Assembly (NCBI GenBank): GCA_905478855.1
Contig: CAJQKF010000126.1
Span: 1-55,662 of the forward strand
DNA from: an uncultured Gammaproteobacteria bacterium
GTDB lineage: Bacteria > Pseudomonadota > Gammaproteobacteria > Arenicellales > CAJQKF01
Length of the DNA stretch: 55,662 bases
Direction: 5' to 3'
Positions 18,479 to 28,110 of this stretch are shown here, one piece after another (within the stretch, counting starts at the first letter, position 1; the number at the start of each line of letters is the position of its first letter). The notes beneath the pieces were generated by a model that worked only from the letters and a program-made list of their open reading frames with translations, searched no databases and was not told where the DNA came from. Position numbers and translations under genes: made by a program.

Positions 18479-18502
18479 AGAAAACATACCAGAAAACATA
18501 CC
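18479..18502 (+). repeat. 12-base tandem repeat in front of soxB
   Basis: AGAAAACATACC occurs twice in a row (18479-18490 and 18491-18502), ending one base before the soxB ATG. The repeat fills the place of the ribosome binding site, and no clear GGAG is left. Confidence 0.9.
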
Positions 18503-18503
18503 A

Positions 18504-19754
18504 ATGAGTAAATATTCGATCTTCAGCCTGGCGCGAAATGCGGTCAGCTACCATGAAAAATGGGGTCAGGCATGGCGGAGCCCAGAGCCCGCACCGGAGT
18601 ATGACGTTATTATTATTGGTGGTGGTGGCCATGGTTTAGCTACCGCCTATTATTTAGCCAAAGAACATAATGTTGGAAGGATTGCGGTTCTGGAAAAAGG
18701 TTGGCTTGGTGGTGGTAATACTGGACGTAATACGACTATTGTAAGATCGAATTATTTGTGGGATGAGTCCGCCCATTTGTATGAAAAATCTCTGAAGCTT
18801 TGGGAAGGGCTGAGTCAGGATATTAACTACAATGTTATGTTCAGCCAGCGTGGTGTTATGAATCTTGGGCATAACCTGCAGGATCTGCGGGATATTATGC
18901 GTCGTTGTAATGCTAATAAATTGAACGGTATTGATGCGGAATTCCTCTCTCCTGAGGAGATCAAGAGAAAGGTGCCAATCATGGATACATCGGCCACTAC
19001 TCGTTATCCGGTTTTGGGAGCCTCATTCCAGCCTCGAGGCGGGGTTGCACGTCATGATGCTGTAGCTTGGGGCTTTGCTCGCGCTGCGGATAAGCTTGGT
19101 GTGGATATTATTCAAAATTGTGAAATAACAGGGTTGCTCAGAGAAAATGGAGAGATCCGGGCAGTTGAGACTTCTCGTGGCACTATCCGCAGTAAGAAAG
19201 TAGGCGTAGTTGTTGCGGGGCACTCTGGTGTTTTAGCCGAAATGGCTGGCTTTAAATTACCGTTGGAGAGTCATCCTCTTCAAGCATTGGTTTCCGAGCC
19301 AATAAAACCCGTTTTGAATACTGTGATCATGTCAAATGCCGTACATGGTTATATTAGTCAATCTGATAAGGGCGAATTAGTTATTGGTGCAGGTATTGAT
19401 GGTTATACGGGTTATGGTCAACGTGGAAGCTACGAAACAATTGAAGGTAATATTGCTGCGATCATAACGTTGTTTCCAATGTTTAGTCGAGTTCGTATGC
19501 TTCGTCAATGGGGAGGTATCGTAGATACTTGCCCAGATGCATGCCCCATATTGAGTAAGACTCCAGTCAAAGGACTCTATTTTAACTGCGGGTGGGGAAC
19601 GGGTGGCTTTAAGGCAACGCCTGGTTCTGGTTGGGCATTTGCCCATACAATCGCTCGCGATGAGCCGCATAAGTTAAATGCGGCCTTTACCATTGATCGT
19701 TTTCATTCCGGGGCCCTTGTCGATGAACACGGCGCCGCGGGTGTCGCACACTGA
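18504..19754 (+). CDS. soxB: Sarcosine oxidase, beta subunit
   Basis: 416 residues, usual length for the heterotetrameric enzyme. The FAD dinucleotide fold [17 protein letters not shown] is near residue 34. [13 protein letters not shown] carries the His that holds covalent FMN in this family. It oxidises sarcosine with release of glycine; the C1 unit passes through the complex to tetrahydrofolate on SoxA. It follows glyA by 29 bases and precedes soxD by nine. The Sel1 gene upstream is a separate unit. Confidence 0.95.
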   Translation: MSKYSIFSLARNAVSYHEKWGQAWRSPEPAPEYDVIIIGGGGHGLATAYYLAKEHNVGRIAVLEKGWLGGGNTGRNTTIVRSNYLWDESAHLYEKSLKLWEGLSQDINYNVMFSQRGVMNLGHNLQDLRDIMRRCNANKLNGIDAEFLSPEEIKRKVPIMDTSATTRYPVLGASFQPRGGVARHDAVAWGFARAADKLGVDIIQNCEITGLLRENGEIRAVETSRGTIRSKKVGVVVAGHSGVLAEMAGFKLPLESHPLQALVSEPIKPVLNTVIMSNAVHGYISQSDKGELVIGAGIDGYTGYGQRGSYETIEGNIAAIITLFPMFSRVRMLRQWGGIVDTCPDACPILSKTPVKGLYFNCGWGTGGFKATPGSGWAFAHTIARDEPHKLNAAFTIDRFHSGALVDEHGAAGVAH

Positions 19755-19763
19755 GGAAAAAGC

Positions 19764-20045
19764 ATGTTAAAGATTGAATGTCCCTGGTGTGGGGAACGTG
19801 ATCAGACCGAGTTTACCTATGGAGGAGAAGCTCATATTGCTCGACCTCTTGATACAGACTCCTTAACTGACGAAGAATGGGGCGACTACTTGTTTTTCCG
19901 AAAAAATCCTAAAGGCTTGCATAACGAGCAGTGGATTCATACAGGCGGCTGTCGGAGATGGTTTAATGCGATTCGTAATACTGTGACCTATAAGTTTCAC
20001 GGTGTTTATAAGCCGGGTGAGCCTGCTCCAGAGGTTGAATCGTGA
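19764..20045 (+). CDS. soxD: Sarcosine oxidase, delta subunit
   Basis: 93 residues. Small zinc-binding subunit: CPWCG at the N-terminus and HTGGCRRWF near residue 60 supply the three Cys and one His ligands of the family. Structural part of the SoxBDAG complex. Its stop overlaps the soxA start by four bases. Confidence 0.95.
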   Translation: MLKIECPWCGERDQTEFTYGGEAHIARPLDTDSLTDEEWGDYLFFRKNPKGLHNEQWIHTGGCRRWFNAIRNTVTYKFHGVYKPGEPAPEVES

Positions 20046-23041
20046 GTCAGTTATTTCGACTAAAGGAAGGCGGGCGAATACAACGAGACAAGCCGGTTTC
20101 CTTTTCCTTCAATGGTAAAAGATTATCTGGCTATCAGGGGGATACACTGGCATCTGCATTGCTCGCGAATGGGATTCATCTCGTGGCTCGAAGTTTTAAA
20201 TACCATCGACCTCGTGGAATCATTGGAAGCGGTCCGGAGGAACCCAATGCGTTATTTCAAATCGATGAGGGAGCACACACTGTGCCAAACATGCGTGCGA
20301 CGCAAACCGAGCTTTACAAGAATCTGGTTGCGCAAAGTGTTAATTGTTGGCCGAGTCCGAATTTCGATGTTAATGCAGTAACTGGCTGGTTCAGTCGCCT
20401 GTTACCCGCCGGCTTCTACTATAAAACCTTCATGTGGCCGAAATCAATGTGGCTAACATATGAAGAGAATATTCGTAAAGCGGCGGGTTTGGGTAAATCG
20501 CCCGAACTCCCCGACCCTGACCATTATGAACGTCGTAATATGCAGTGCGATGTACTCATTATTGGAAGCGGTGCCGCAGGTCTATCTGCCGCACTTAGTG
20601 CTGCTTCGTCAGGTGCTCGTGTTATTGTGGTTGATGAACAGTCTGAGTTCGGTGGCGGGTTGCTCCATACTCGGCAGCATATTAACGGTGCGAAGTCTTC
20701 AGACTGGGTGCGTGATGCTGTTGACCAATTAACGTCTATGCCAGAAGTCACGCTGCTTGCAAAAACCACGGCCTATGGTTACCACGATAGCAATTTTGTT
20801 ACCTTGAACGAACGTTGTACTCATCACCAATCTATTCAAAATAGAGTCGGGTGTCGTGAGCGTAATTGGCGGGTTCGCGCCCAACAGGTTATTTTAGCGA
20901 CTGGTGCAATTGAGCGTTCACTGGTGTTTGGTAATAACGATTTGCCCGGCGTTATGCTGGCGTCAGCGGTATCTACGTATGTTAATCGTTACGCCGTTTT
21001 GCCGGGGCACAACGGTATCGTGTTCGGTAATAATAATTCCATTTACGCTACTGCCCACGATATTCTGGATGCGGGGGCAACGGTCTGTGCTATCGTCGAC
21101 TCGCGTGAACAGGTTAATCCTGAGTTAGTATCCGCACTCACATCCCGTGGTGTTACTGTTAAGGTCGGTTGTGTAGTCTCTCGAGTCAGTGGTAAAAAAC
21201 GGATCCAATCGGCCGATATTTATCGTTTAAAGGATGGCAAAACCGTTCCTGAGGATGTTCTTCATTGTGACTTTTTGGCGATGTCTGGCGGTTATAGCCC
21301 GGCAGTACATTTGCATGCCCAATCGGGTGGGCGCCCTGTTTTTGATGAAGAGAAATTGTGCTTTTTGCCAGGTTTGACAGAGCAGCAGCAGCAATCGATT
21401 GGCGCTTGCAAAGGAGAGTTTTCGCTCAATGAATGTTTTGTCGAAGGTCATGTTGCAGGTAATCAGGCTGCGAGCAAGTGCGGCTTTGAGTGTTTTATCA
21501 AAGCTCCGTTGGTAGTCAGTGATGATATTGTTCCTGAAACCGAGGCTTTGTGGTTAGTTCCAGACAGAGTGCCGTCGGGTCACGGACCAAAGCAATTTGT
21601 GGATTATCAGAACGATACTGCAGCGGCGGATATCAAGCTTGCTGCAAGAGAGGGATACCGTTCAATTGAGCATGTTAAGCGTTACACAGCGCTCGGTTTT
21701 GGTACCGATCAGGGCAAATTAGGAAATATTAACGGCATGGCGATTTTGGCAGATACTTTAGGGCAAAGTATTGCCGCGACGGGTACAACTACATTTCGCC
21801 CGAACTATACGCCAGTCACATTTGGCGCGATCGCGACTCATGATGTCAACCAACAAATATTCGATCCGATTCGAAAGACAGCGCTACACACTTGGCATGC
21901 TGAGAACGGAGCGAAGTTTGAAGATGTTGGACAATGGAAGCGACCTTGGTATTACCCAAAGGCAGGTGAGTCTATTCATGATGCAGTGAATCGCGAGTGT
22001 CTGGCTACGCGCACTAGTGTTGGTATTCTCGATGCATCAACGCTGGGTAAAATTGAAATTAGCGGACCCGATGCGGCGGCTTTTTTGAATTGGATGTATA
22101 CCAATGCATGGACTAAATTGGGTGTTGGTAAGTGTCGGTACGGATTGATGCTCGGCGAGGATGGCATGGTTATGGATGATGGTGTGTCTACTCGGTTGGC
22201 CGAAAATCGTTTTTATATGACCACAACTACGGGCGGTGCAGCACGAGTTTTATCTTGGATGGAAATGTGGTCACAAACAGAGTGGCCGGAAATGCAGGTC
22301 TACTTTACATCAGTTACCGATCAGTGGGCTGTTATGTCAATTGCCGGCCCAAATAGCCGAAAAGTTGTTGAAAAAGTGTGCGAGGGTATTGATTTCGACT
22401 CGGAGAATTTTCCGTTTATGTCCATGCGCGAGGGCACGGCTGCTGGTGTTAAGGCCAGAGTGTTCCGAATAAGCTTTAGTGGTGAACTCGCTTATGAAAT
22501 TAGCGTGCCAGCTAACTGTGGTAGGCATGTCTGGGATGCTGTTATGGAAGCAGGTCAGGAATTTGATATAACCCCATACGGTACAGAAGCTATGCATGTT
22601 CTGCGTGCTGAGAAAGGTTTTATCATCGTTGGACAAGATACCGATGGCTCTATGAGTCCGGTTGATCTTGGAATGGATTGGATCGTATCAAAAAACAAAG
22701 ATTTTCTTGGACGACGGTCACTCACTCGGACGGATAGTGTTCGGGATCATCGAAAGCAATTGGTCGGTCTGGAAAGTAAGGATGGTGTCACTGTTCTGCC
22801 TGAGGGTGCGCAATTGGTGAATGATCCAAATGCATCTGTACCTGTGCCAATGCTGGGGCATGTCACTTCGAGTTATTATAGTGCTGTTTTGGATAAGCCA
22901 ATTGCAATGGGTGTTGTTAAGGGTGGACTTAGTCGTATGGGCGGTAAAATCTATGCGTCGACTTTGGATGGAAAAGTAGTCGAGCTCGAAGTAACGAGCC
23001 CGGTATTTTATGATGCCGATAGCGAAAAAATGCGACAGTAG
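20042..23041 (+). CDS. soxA: Sarcosine oxidase, alpha subunit
   Basis: 999 residues, full length, with a GTG start. An N-terminal Fer2-like region (about 10-90) shows RSFKYHRPRGI but no iron-ligand Cys set, as is normal here. A pyridine-nucleotide binding domain with DVLIIGSGAAGLSAA follows near residue 170. The C-terminal third (about 600-990) is a GcvT-like folate-binding domain that makes 5,10-methylene-THF from the imine product. Works with SoxB, SoxD and SoxG in the cytoplasm. Confidence 0.96.
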   Translation: MSQLFRLKEGGRIQRDKPVSFSFNGKRLSGYQGDTLASALLANGIHLVARSFKYHRPRGIIGSGPEEPNALFQIDEGAHTVPNMRATQTELYKNLVAQSVNCWPSPNFDVNAVTGWFSRLLPAGFYYKTFMWPKSMWLTYEENIRKAAGLGKSPELPDPDHYERRNMQCDVLIIGSGAAGLSAALSAASSGARVIVVDEQSEFGGGLLHTRQHINGAKSSDWVRDAVDQLTSMPEVTLLAKTTAYGYHDSNFVTLNERCTHHQSIQNRVGCRERNWRVRAQQVILATGAIERSLVFGNNDLPGVMLASAVSTYVNRYAVLPGHNGIVFGNNNSIYATAHDILDAGATVCAIVDSREQVNPELVSALTSRGVTVKVGCVVSRVSGKKRIQSADIYRLKDGKTVPEDVLHCDFLAMSGGYSPAVHLHAQSGGRPVFDEEKLCFLPGLTEQQQQSIGACKGEFSLNECFVEGHVAGNQAASKCGFECFIKAPLVVSDDIVPETEALWLVPDRVPSGHGPKQFVDYQNDTAAADIKLAAREGYRSIEHVKRYTALGFGTDQGKLGNINGMAILADTLGQSIAATGTTTFRPNYTPVTFGAIATHDVNQQIFDPIRKTALHTWHAENGAKFEDVGQWKRPWYYPKAGESIHDAVNRECLATRTSVGILDASTLGKIEISGPDAAAFLNWMYTNAWTKLGVGKCRYGLMLGEDGMVMDDGVSTRLAENRFYMTTTTGGAARVLSWMEMWSQTEWPEMQVYFTSVTDQWAVMSIAGPNSRKVVEKVCEGIDFDSENFPFMSMREGTAAGVKARVFRISFSGELAYEISVPANCGRHVWDAVMEAGQEFDITPYGTEAMHVLRAEKGFIIVGQDTDGSMSPVDLGMDWIVSKNKDFLGRRSLTRTDSVRDHRKQLVGLESKDGVTVLPEGAQLVNDPNASVPVPMLGHVTSSYYSAVLDKPIAMGVVKGGLSRMGGKIYASTLDGKVVELEVTSPVFYDADSEKMRQ

Positions 23042-23081
23042 GCGTTGTTGATAATTACATCTTTATAAAGGTAACTGGCAG

Positions 23082-23687
23082 ATGAATCTTGCGAGTAATA
23101 AACAATCCCCAATGATCTCATTTGAAGATCATCGTAAGCCCGATAGGAACGGTGCAATAGGTATCACTATTGTTGAAGAACGTTTTCAGGGATTTCTAAA
23201 TCTGCGGTTCGATAGTTCAAACACGAATTGTTTAGCTGCAGTAAAACAGATATACGGTGTCGATGTCCCGTCAGAGGCAAATATCTTCTCGACTACAGAT
23301 AATGCAGTCGTTTATTGGCTTGGACCGGACGAGTGGTTGGTTAAGCTGAAGAGTGAAGATGAGGTGCAAACATCGGAATTTCTCGAAGTTGCAGGTGATA
23401 ACCATTGTGCTGCTACAGACCTTTCTAGCGGAACGACTCTCCTGCGTCTGTCGGGACCTTCAGTAGAGAATGTATTGCGACAAGGTATTACATTTGACAT
23501 TCATCCACGGGCATTCAAGTTTGGCTCCTGCGCACAAACAGTATTTGCTCATGCGAATGTGCTGTTGGTGCGTTCTTCTGAAAACACTGATGAACTTGAA
23601 ATGATAATGCGGAGAAGTTTTGCGGATCATATCATGTTGTTTTTGTTAAATGCAGCGGCCGACTACGGTTACGAATTGCGGTGTTAG
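23082..23687 (+). CDS. soxG: Sarcosine oxidase, gamma subunit
   Basis: 201 residues. Sequence landmarks WLGPDEWLV and the late DLSSGTTLLRLSGP match the SoxG family, itself a GcvT-like fold fragment without catalysis of its own. Start 40 bases after soxA. Last gene of the sarcosine cluster; a purU or folD gene often found next is absent here. Confidence 0.93.
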   Translation: MNLASNKQSPMISFEDHRKPDRNGAIGITIVEERFQGFLNLRFDSSNTNCLAAVKQIYGVDVPSEANIFSTTDNAVVYWLGPDEWLVKLKSEDEVQTSEFLEVAGDNHCAATDLSSGTTLLRLSGPSVENVLRQGITFDIHPRAFKFGSCAQTVFAHANVLLVRSSENTDELEMIMRRSFADHIMLFLLNAAADYGYELRC

Positions 23688-23759
23688 TTCTGGTAATGTT
23701 TTTTTAATCTATTATAGTTTTGTGCGGTAAGTCACAGAAATACCTATTAGATTCATGCA

Positions 23760-23983
23760 CAATTTATCATGCTCAAGGAAGAGGGCACTTGAAATGGAGA
23801 GCGCTTAAAAACTATTTGCTAGCGCATTGAAGCGCATTAGGGAAGCATAATTCGGGCTAGGATGACACGAGTTTTCATGGATGTGTTAAGGACGCAGATG
23901 GTTTCACTATAGTGAAAAAGGGTGCGACTGGGGTAATCCCAGTATACCAACCCGGGTGATCTTTTGATCACTCGGGTTTTTTT
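23760..23983 (+). ncRNA. Possible structured small RNA (CsrA-sponge-like) ending at a strong terminator
   Basis: This part of the 334-base gap between soxG and the next gene holds an ordered set of possible stems. They are GCGCTT/AAGCGC (23801-23806 with 23830-23835), the 16-base palindrome at 23902-23917, ACTGGG/CCCAGT (23927-23932 with 23938-23943), and the terminator at 23949-23983. Four ANGGA motifs (23775, 23794, 23877, 23888) are spread through it, as in RsmY/CsrB-type RNAs. No convincing promoter was found, and the GGA motifs are not all in loops. It could equally be the 3' tail of the sox message. Family membership is not shown. Confidence 0.3.
23949..23983 (+). terminator. Rho-independent terminator downstream of the sox cluster
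   Basis: CCCGGGTGATC (23951-23961) pairs with GATCACTCGGG (23966-23976), 11 pairs with one G-T, loop TTTT. Seven T follow (23977-23983). It ends plus-strand transcription 38 bases before the DUF2520 gene, so that gene needs its own promoter or read-through. Confidence 0.92.
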
Positions 23984-24021
23984 ATCTGTTTTTTGTCTAC
24001 ATTATTCGGCAAACTCCGTAA

Positions 24022-24936
24022 ATGGAAATAAAAAACTCTCAAATTACTATAGTCGGTCCAGGTCGAGTTGGCACTCATATCGCCTCGTTAGTAAGGAAAG
24101 CTGGATGGTCTATTCAGTCTATAATAGGTAGAACTCAAGCCAGTATCGCGCATATTAAGCATGAAATCGGACACGTTAACTTGGAGACATTTGATTTGGT
24201 TGCGGGGTATCGGGATATACTGTTATTAACGGTAAGCGACAGCGTTATCGCCTCGGTCTGTGAGGCACTAGCGGAAAAGGGACTCATACATTCAAATACG
24301 GTGATAATTCATACCAGCGGGGCGTCAAATAGTCGCGTGTTAGAAGCAGCTATAGATCGGCAGGCCAGCGTGGCTTCGCTGCACCCCTTGCAGACATTTC
24401 CTTCACGCCAGGCGCCGTTTGCTGATTTAGCCGGAACATATTGGTTTTTTGAAGGTGGGCATAGGGCACGGGATGTAGCGAGTCATATAGTCAGTTCCCT
24501 TGGCGGGCATTTTCATGTTTTAAAACCTGAGCAAAAAATAGCGTATCATCTGAGTGCAACCATTGCCTGCAACAGTATGAATGCTATTCTTGAGGCTTCA
24601 TTGCGGTGTTCGGACTTGGCAGGGATACATCGTGATGAAATGCAGCGCGCAATAAGGCCACTCATGCAATCAACTTTAGACAGTATGCTGTTAGACTCCC
24701 CAACGGCCTCTTTGACAGGCCCTGTATCCAGAGGCGATTTAACAACTGTTGAATCACATGTGACTGAATTGTCTCGTTTACCGGAAGTTCGGGATATTTA
24801 TATACCACTTGCTAATTTTTTGTTAGAAATGGCGGACAATAGTGGACGAGTTGATTGTGATACATATAAAAAGTTTTCCGATTTTTTCAATGAATTTCTC
24901 GTTGCTAATCGAAAAAATATGCTTGAAAACCAGTAA
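24022..24936 (+). CDS. Rossmann-fold DUF2520-family protein (dehydrogenase-like)
   Basis: 304 residues. N-terminal NAD(P)-type fold ITIVGPGRVGTH (about 8-19). The block SGASNS..ASLHPLQTF (about 98-130) marks the Rossmann-like/DUF2520 family, related to ketopantoate reductase and F420-dependent oxidoreductases. An all-alpha C-terminal domain follows. Reaction unknown. No clear ribosome site precedes ATG 24022, and a terminator lies just upstream. It may be coupled with the DnaJ-type gene 72 bases downstream. Confidence 0.8.
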   Translation: MEIKNSQITIVGPGRVGTHIASLVRKAGWSIQSIIGRTQASIAHIKHEIGHVNLETFDLVAGYRDILLLTVSDSVIASVCEALAEKGLIHSNTVIIHTSGASNSRVLEAAIDRQASVASLHPLQTFPSRQAPFADLAGTYWFFEGGHRARDVASHIVSSLGGHFHVLKPEQKIAYHLSATIACNSMNAILEASLRCSDLAGIHRDEMQRAIRPLMQSTLDSMLLDSPTASLTGPVSRGDLTTVESHVTELSRLPEVRDIYIPLANFLLEMADNSGRVDCDTYKKFSDFFNEFLVANRKNMLENQ

Positions 24937-25008
24937 TTTAAGCTTATATACACACTATACCATCAATAATTTTAATTCATTTTATAAAATGTTAAGGCTG
25001 AAATTCGC

Positions 25009-25902
25009 GTGAAGTTTATAGATTACTACAAGGTTCTCGGTGTATCCGAGTCAGTAAACGATGGCGATCTAAAGAAGGCCTATAGGCGCCTGGCGCGTAA
25101 ATATCACCCGGATGTGAGCAAAGAGAAAGATGCCGAGGAAAAAATTAAATCTATAAATGAAGCGTATGAGGTGTTGAAAGACAAAGATCGTCGAGCCGAA
25201 TACGATCAGCTGCGAAAGTATGGTGGTGAAGGAGGTCAAGATTTTCGACCACCTCCGGGTTGGCAGAACAATAGTGGATTTTCTCGGGGAAGGCCTCAGG
25301 GCGATTTTAGTGATTTTTTCGAAACAATGTTCGGCGATGGGCGAGGTGGTTTTGGTTCTCAACGATCTAGACCTGAAAATGTCACCTATAATATTAGCGT
25401 CAGTTTGGAAGAGTCCTACCATGGCGCACAGCGACGAATGAATTTGACCGAGTCGAACGGTAGTGTCCGTTCTTTGGATGTAAACATCCCAAAGGGAATT
25501 CTCAATGGACAAAAGATTCGTCTGCGCGGGCAGGGGCCAGCAGGTCGAGGCGGAAGCGGTGATGTGTTATTGCAAGTTACACTAAAACCACATAAACATT
25601 TTCGCCTCGAAGGGCGCGATGTATTTCTAATCGTACCCATCTCTCCATGGGAAGCCGCATTAGGGGTGAAAACATCAGTTCCTACCTTATCTGGTGTTGT
25701 GAATCTGAATATACCTGCAGGGACAAACAATGGTAAAAAAATGCGATTAAAGGGTAAAGGATTGCCGGGAAGTACGAATGGGGATCAATACGTTGAGTTA
25801 CAACTAACTATGCCCAGCGAGTTATCTCAAGAGGCCTTAGATCTACTACGACAATTAGGCGAGACTACTTCCTTTGATCCTAGAGAGTCGTTGTCGGTCT
25901 AG
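25009..25902 (+). CDS. cbpA: DnaJ-family co-chaperone, CbpA type
   Basis: 297 residues from a GTG start with AAGG about 14 bases upstream. A J-domain (about 4-70) carries the HPD motif in YHPDVSKE that stimulates Hsp70 ATPase. A Gly/Phe/Pro-rich linker (about 75-125) and two C-terminal beta domains follow. There is no CxxCxGxG zinc region, so it is class II like E. coli CbpA (306 residues), not DnaJ itself. Acts with DnaK in the cytoplasm. A cbpM-like modulator gene is not adjacent. Confidence 0.9.
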   Translation: MKFIDYYKVLGVSESVNDGDLKKAYRRLARKYHPDVSKEKDAEEKIKSINEAYEVLKDKDRRAEYDQLRKYGGEGGQDFRPPPGWQNNSGFSRGRPQGDFSDFFETMFGDGRGGFGSQRSRPENVTYNISVSLEESYHGAQRRMNLTESNGSVRSLDVNIPKGILNGQKIRLRGQGPAGRGGSGDVLLQVTLKPHKHFRLEGRDVFLIVPISPWEAALGVKTSVPTLSGVVNLNIPAGTNNGKKMRLKGKGLPGSTNGDQYVELQLTMPSELSQEALDLLRQLGETTSFDPRESLSV

Positions 25903-25968
25903 TTTTCTTACCAATATAATTCTAACTAAGGTAAAATTCGTTGCAGATCGAGGTTCAAAGCGAAAAAC

Positions 25969-26352
25969 ATGAATAAATACACAAGCAGACTTACTCTGAC
26001 TACACTTACGTTTTGTTATGCCTTTCTATTAGCCTGTGGTGGTGGAAGCTCCAGTGGTAGTGTAAGCATTAACACTACCGCAACTGGCGCACCCGTGATT
26101 CGCAACTTTGCAGTAGATGTTGTTGCTGCAGTAACCGTTTCTGCGCAATCTAATGTTAGTCATGCTGATGGTGGATTAGATAATGTAACAATAGAGTGGG
26201 GTGATGGAACAAAGAAAAATTTTGGCGCTAGGTCATTCGTGCAGAGCGAGCATGTTTTTGAAGCTGCGGGCACCTACACTGTTACAATTTCTGCGGTAGA
26301 CAATAAGAAAAGGCGCGGATTTGAATCAATAACTGTGGTAGTCGGCGATTGA
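25969..26352 (+). CDS. Small lipoprotein with one PKD domain
   Basis: 127 residues. A lipoprotein signal ends LLACGGG, with the lipidated Cys at about 23 followed by a Gly/Ser linker typical of surface lipoproteins. The rest (about 42-125) is a single PKD beta-sandwich with IEWGDGT and the closing AGTYTVTISAVD strand. No catalytic domain. It is probably anchored at the outer membrane. It stands alone between the CbpA gene and a gap. Confidence 0.75.
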   Translation: MNKYTSRLTLTTLTFCYAFLLACGGGSSSGSVSINTTATGAPVIRNFAVDVVAAVTVSAQSNVSHADGGLDNVTIEWGDGTKKNFGARSFVQSEHVFEAAGTYTVTISAVDNKKRRGFESITVVVGD

Positions 26353-26640
26353 AGCGTTTCTTCAACTTCAGGCTATAGCTGCTTTCTTGATGCGCTTGAT
26401 GGACATAGTAAATGGGTATTAGATGGTAATTGAAATGCGCCTAACGCGAGTTTTGATCACAAATTGTATTTAACCTAGTGTGAGCTGCCTGAGTAGAAAT
26501 ATTTTGGCTAATAAGGATGTTATTACGAACTCTAATTGAGGTTACTCGTTATCATATTTTACCGGTCACATTTATGCCGCATAATGAGGCAGAGCATTGT
26601 AAATTGTTGTGCTCAAAGCTGGGTGTTGCAAAACTATTCT
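26353..26640. other. 288-base gap between convergent genes
   Basis: No gene is visible. A short stem TTGAAG/CTTCAA (26349-26354 with 26360-26365) sits on the PKD gene stop codon and may act as a weak end structure. Nothing else was recognised. Confidence 0.5.
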
Positions 26641-27048
26641 CTAAATAAAAGCACCCATGCTAAGTCGCTCTTCTGCGGAGAACCCTAGGTTTTCATAAAA
26701 CTTTGCTACAGTATGATTCGAAGCGCGAATTTGTAGATTTACTTTCTTACAGCCCAGTCTTTTAAGCTCTTCTATCGCATACAGCACGAGTTTCTTGCCG
26801 ATACCGGAACGGCGATTCAAGGGTGTAACGGCAACAGCATAAAGCCAACCGCGGTGGCCGTCGTAGCCTGCCATACAGGCGCCAACAATAACGGCAGACT
26901 CCTCAGCGACAAAAATCAAATCATCCACCTTAATCTTTTCACTAATTATTTTTTTGGGTGCGTTATGTGGTGGGTCATCGGGAAACACGGTCTCCCATAA
27001 TTGACTGAGACGATCGAAATCTGTATTGCGATACTTTCGAATATTCAT
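26641..27048 (-). CDS. GNAT-family N-acetyltransferase
   Basis: 135 residues, a short single GNAT fold like YpeA. The acetyl-CoA loop RRSGIGKKLV lies at about 79-88, and the C-terminal NLGF.AEERLSMG closes the fold. Acceptor unknown; RimI- or YpeA-like small acetyltransferases are the nearest type. It starts 27 bases after the RlmA-like gene on the same strand, so the two are likely co-transcribed. Confidence 0.85.
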   Translation of the reverse strand: MNIRKYRNTDFDRLSQLWETVFPDDPPHNAPKKIISEKIKVDDLIFVAEESAVIVGACMAGYDGHRGWLYAVAVTPLNRRSGIGKKLVLYAIEELKRLGCKKVNLQIRASNHTVAKFYENLGFSAEERLSMGAFI

Positions 27049-27075
27049 GTAATCTTTCGCGTAAGATATTTTGTG

Positions 27076-27930
27076 TTATCGACTAGCGTTATCCACCGAA
27101 AATACTTCTAGGTTAACATCAATAGTAACTTCAAGTTTATCCAGCGCTGCTGCTTTGGCAATACCCTCTTTATTTGCGCGATATAGGTGTGGGGTCATTT
27201 CTAGCAGATCTGAGATTTGTTGCTTTGTACTTAACTCTACCGAATAGGTGAGGTTTTTCGTTAAATTTCCTACAAATTCCTCAGGACATAATCGTATCTT
27301 TTTTGATTTGTCGTGAATATCTGCGTAAATGATATTACGCAGTTCCCTAAGATGATTTGGTCCGGTACTTACCATAATAAGTTGCCCGCTTGTTTTTAAT
27401 ACGCGCAGGTATTCTTTATATACTGGGAAGCCAAAGATGCACAAAACATAGTCTAATGATTGTGATTGAATGGGTAGATTGGCGTTTGTTGCGACGATCC
27501 AAGTTGCGCTTTTATTATTTATAGCGGCAGCCTTTACGGCCCATTTGGATATATCCAGACCGATCAGTGAGAGGAACTGGTGTTTAGAGTTTTGTGCAAT
27601 GATTTGATTAAGGTAGTAACCTTCTCCGCATCCACTATCCAAACAACTGATTTCCGAGGATTGGTTACGTCTTGTGTCTATTAATGTCGATACAATTTTG
27701 GCTATAGGACTATAAAAACCTTGTTGTAAAAAGCGTGTGCGAGCGGACACCATTTTTTTGCTATCACCGGGGCTTCGGCTACGCATGTTCTGAACCAGCA
27801 GTAGGTTACTGTATCCTTGTCTGGCAATATCGAACGTATGCCCATCGGCGCAGCACCAAATGGAGTCTTGTCGTTTAAGGTTGTTACCGTCAAGAGGGCA
27901 GGCTAGTTTTTCGAATGGTTGGATATTCAC
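27076..27930 (-). CDS. rlmA: 23S rRNA guanine-N1 methyltransferase, RlmA-like
   Basis: 284 residues from a GTG start. An N-terminal zinc-finger-like segment and the strong block FDIARQGY.NLL.VQ..RSR.PGDS match RlmA (RrmA), which methylates G745 in 23S rRNA hairpin 35. The SAM site is CLDSGCGEGYYL (about 93). One of the four usual zinc ligands differs: RlmA has CPLC, here CPLD, while the later Cys and His are kept. It heads a two-gene unit with the GNAT gene. Confidence 0.85.
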   Translation of the reverse strand: MNIQPFEKLACPLDGNNLKRQDSIWCCADGHTFDIARQGYSNLLLVQNMRSRSPGDSKKMVSARTRFLQQGFYSPIAKIVSTLIDTRRNQSSEISCLDSGCGEGYYLNQIIAQNSKHQFLSLIGLDISKWAVKAAAINNKSATWIVATNANLPIQSQSLDYVLCIFGFPVYKEYLRVLKTSGQLIMVSTGPNHLRELRNIIYADIHDKSKKIRLCPEEFVGNLTKNLTYSVELSTKQQISDLLEMTPHLYRANKEGIAKAAALDKLEVTIDVNLEVFSVDNASR

Positions 27931-28110
27931 ATGCAGTGGTGTTACGTATATGTCTAGGTAAATCGGGCTTGCGACCGTTAGTTTTTAGTCACCAATGAAT
28001 TTATGCTCTGAGTTGTTTGCACCATTTAAGTTGCGGCGTTGCATAATCGATACTTTATTTGGTATCGCTCGCAATCCGCTAGATGGTGTTTTTAGAGTCT
28101 GTATAAAATT

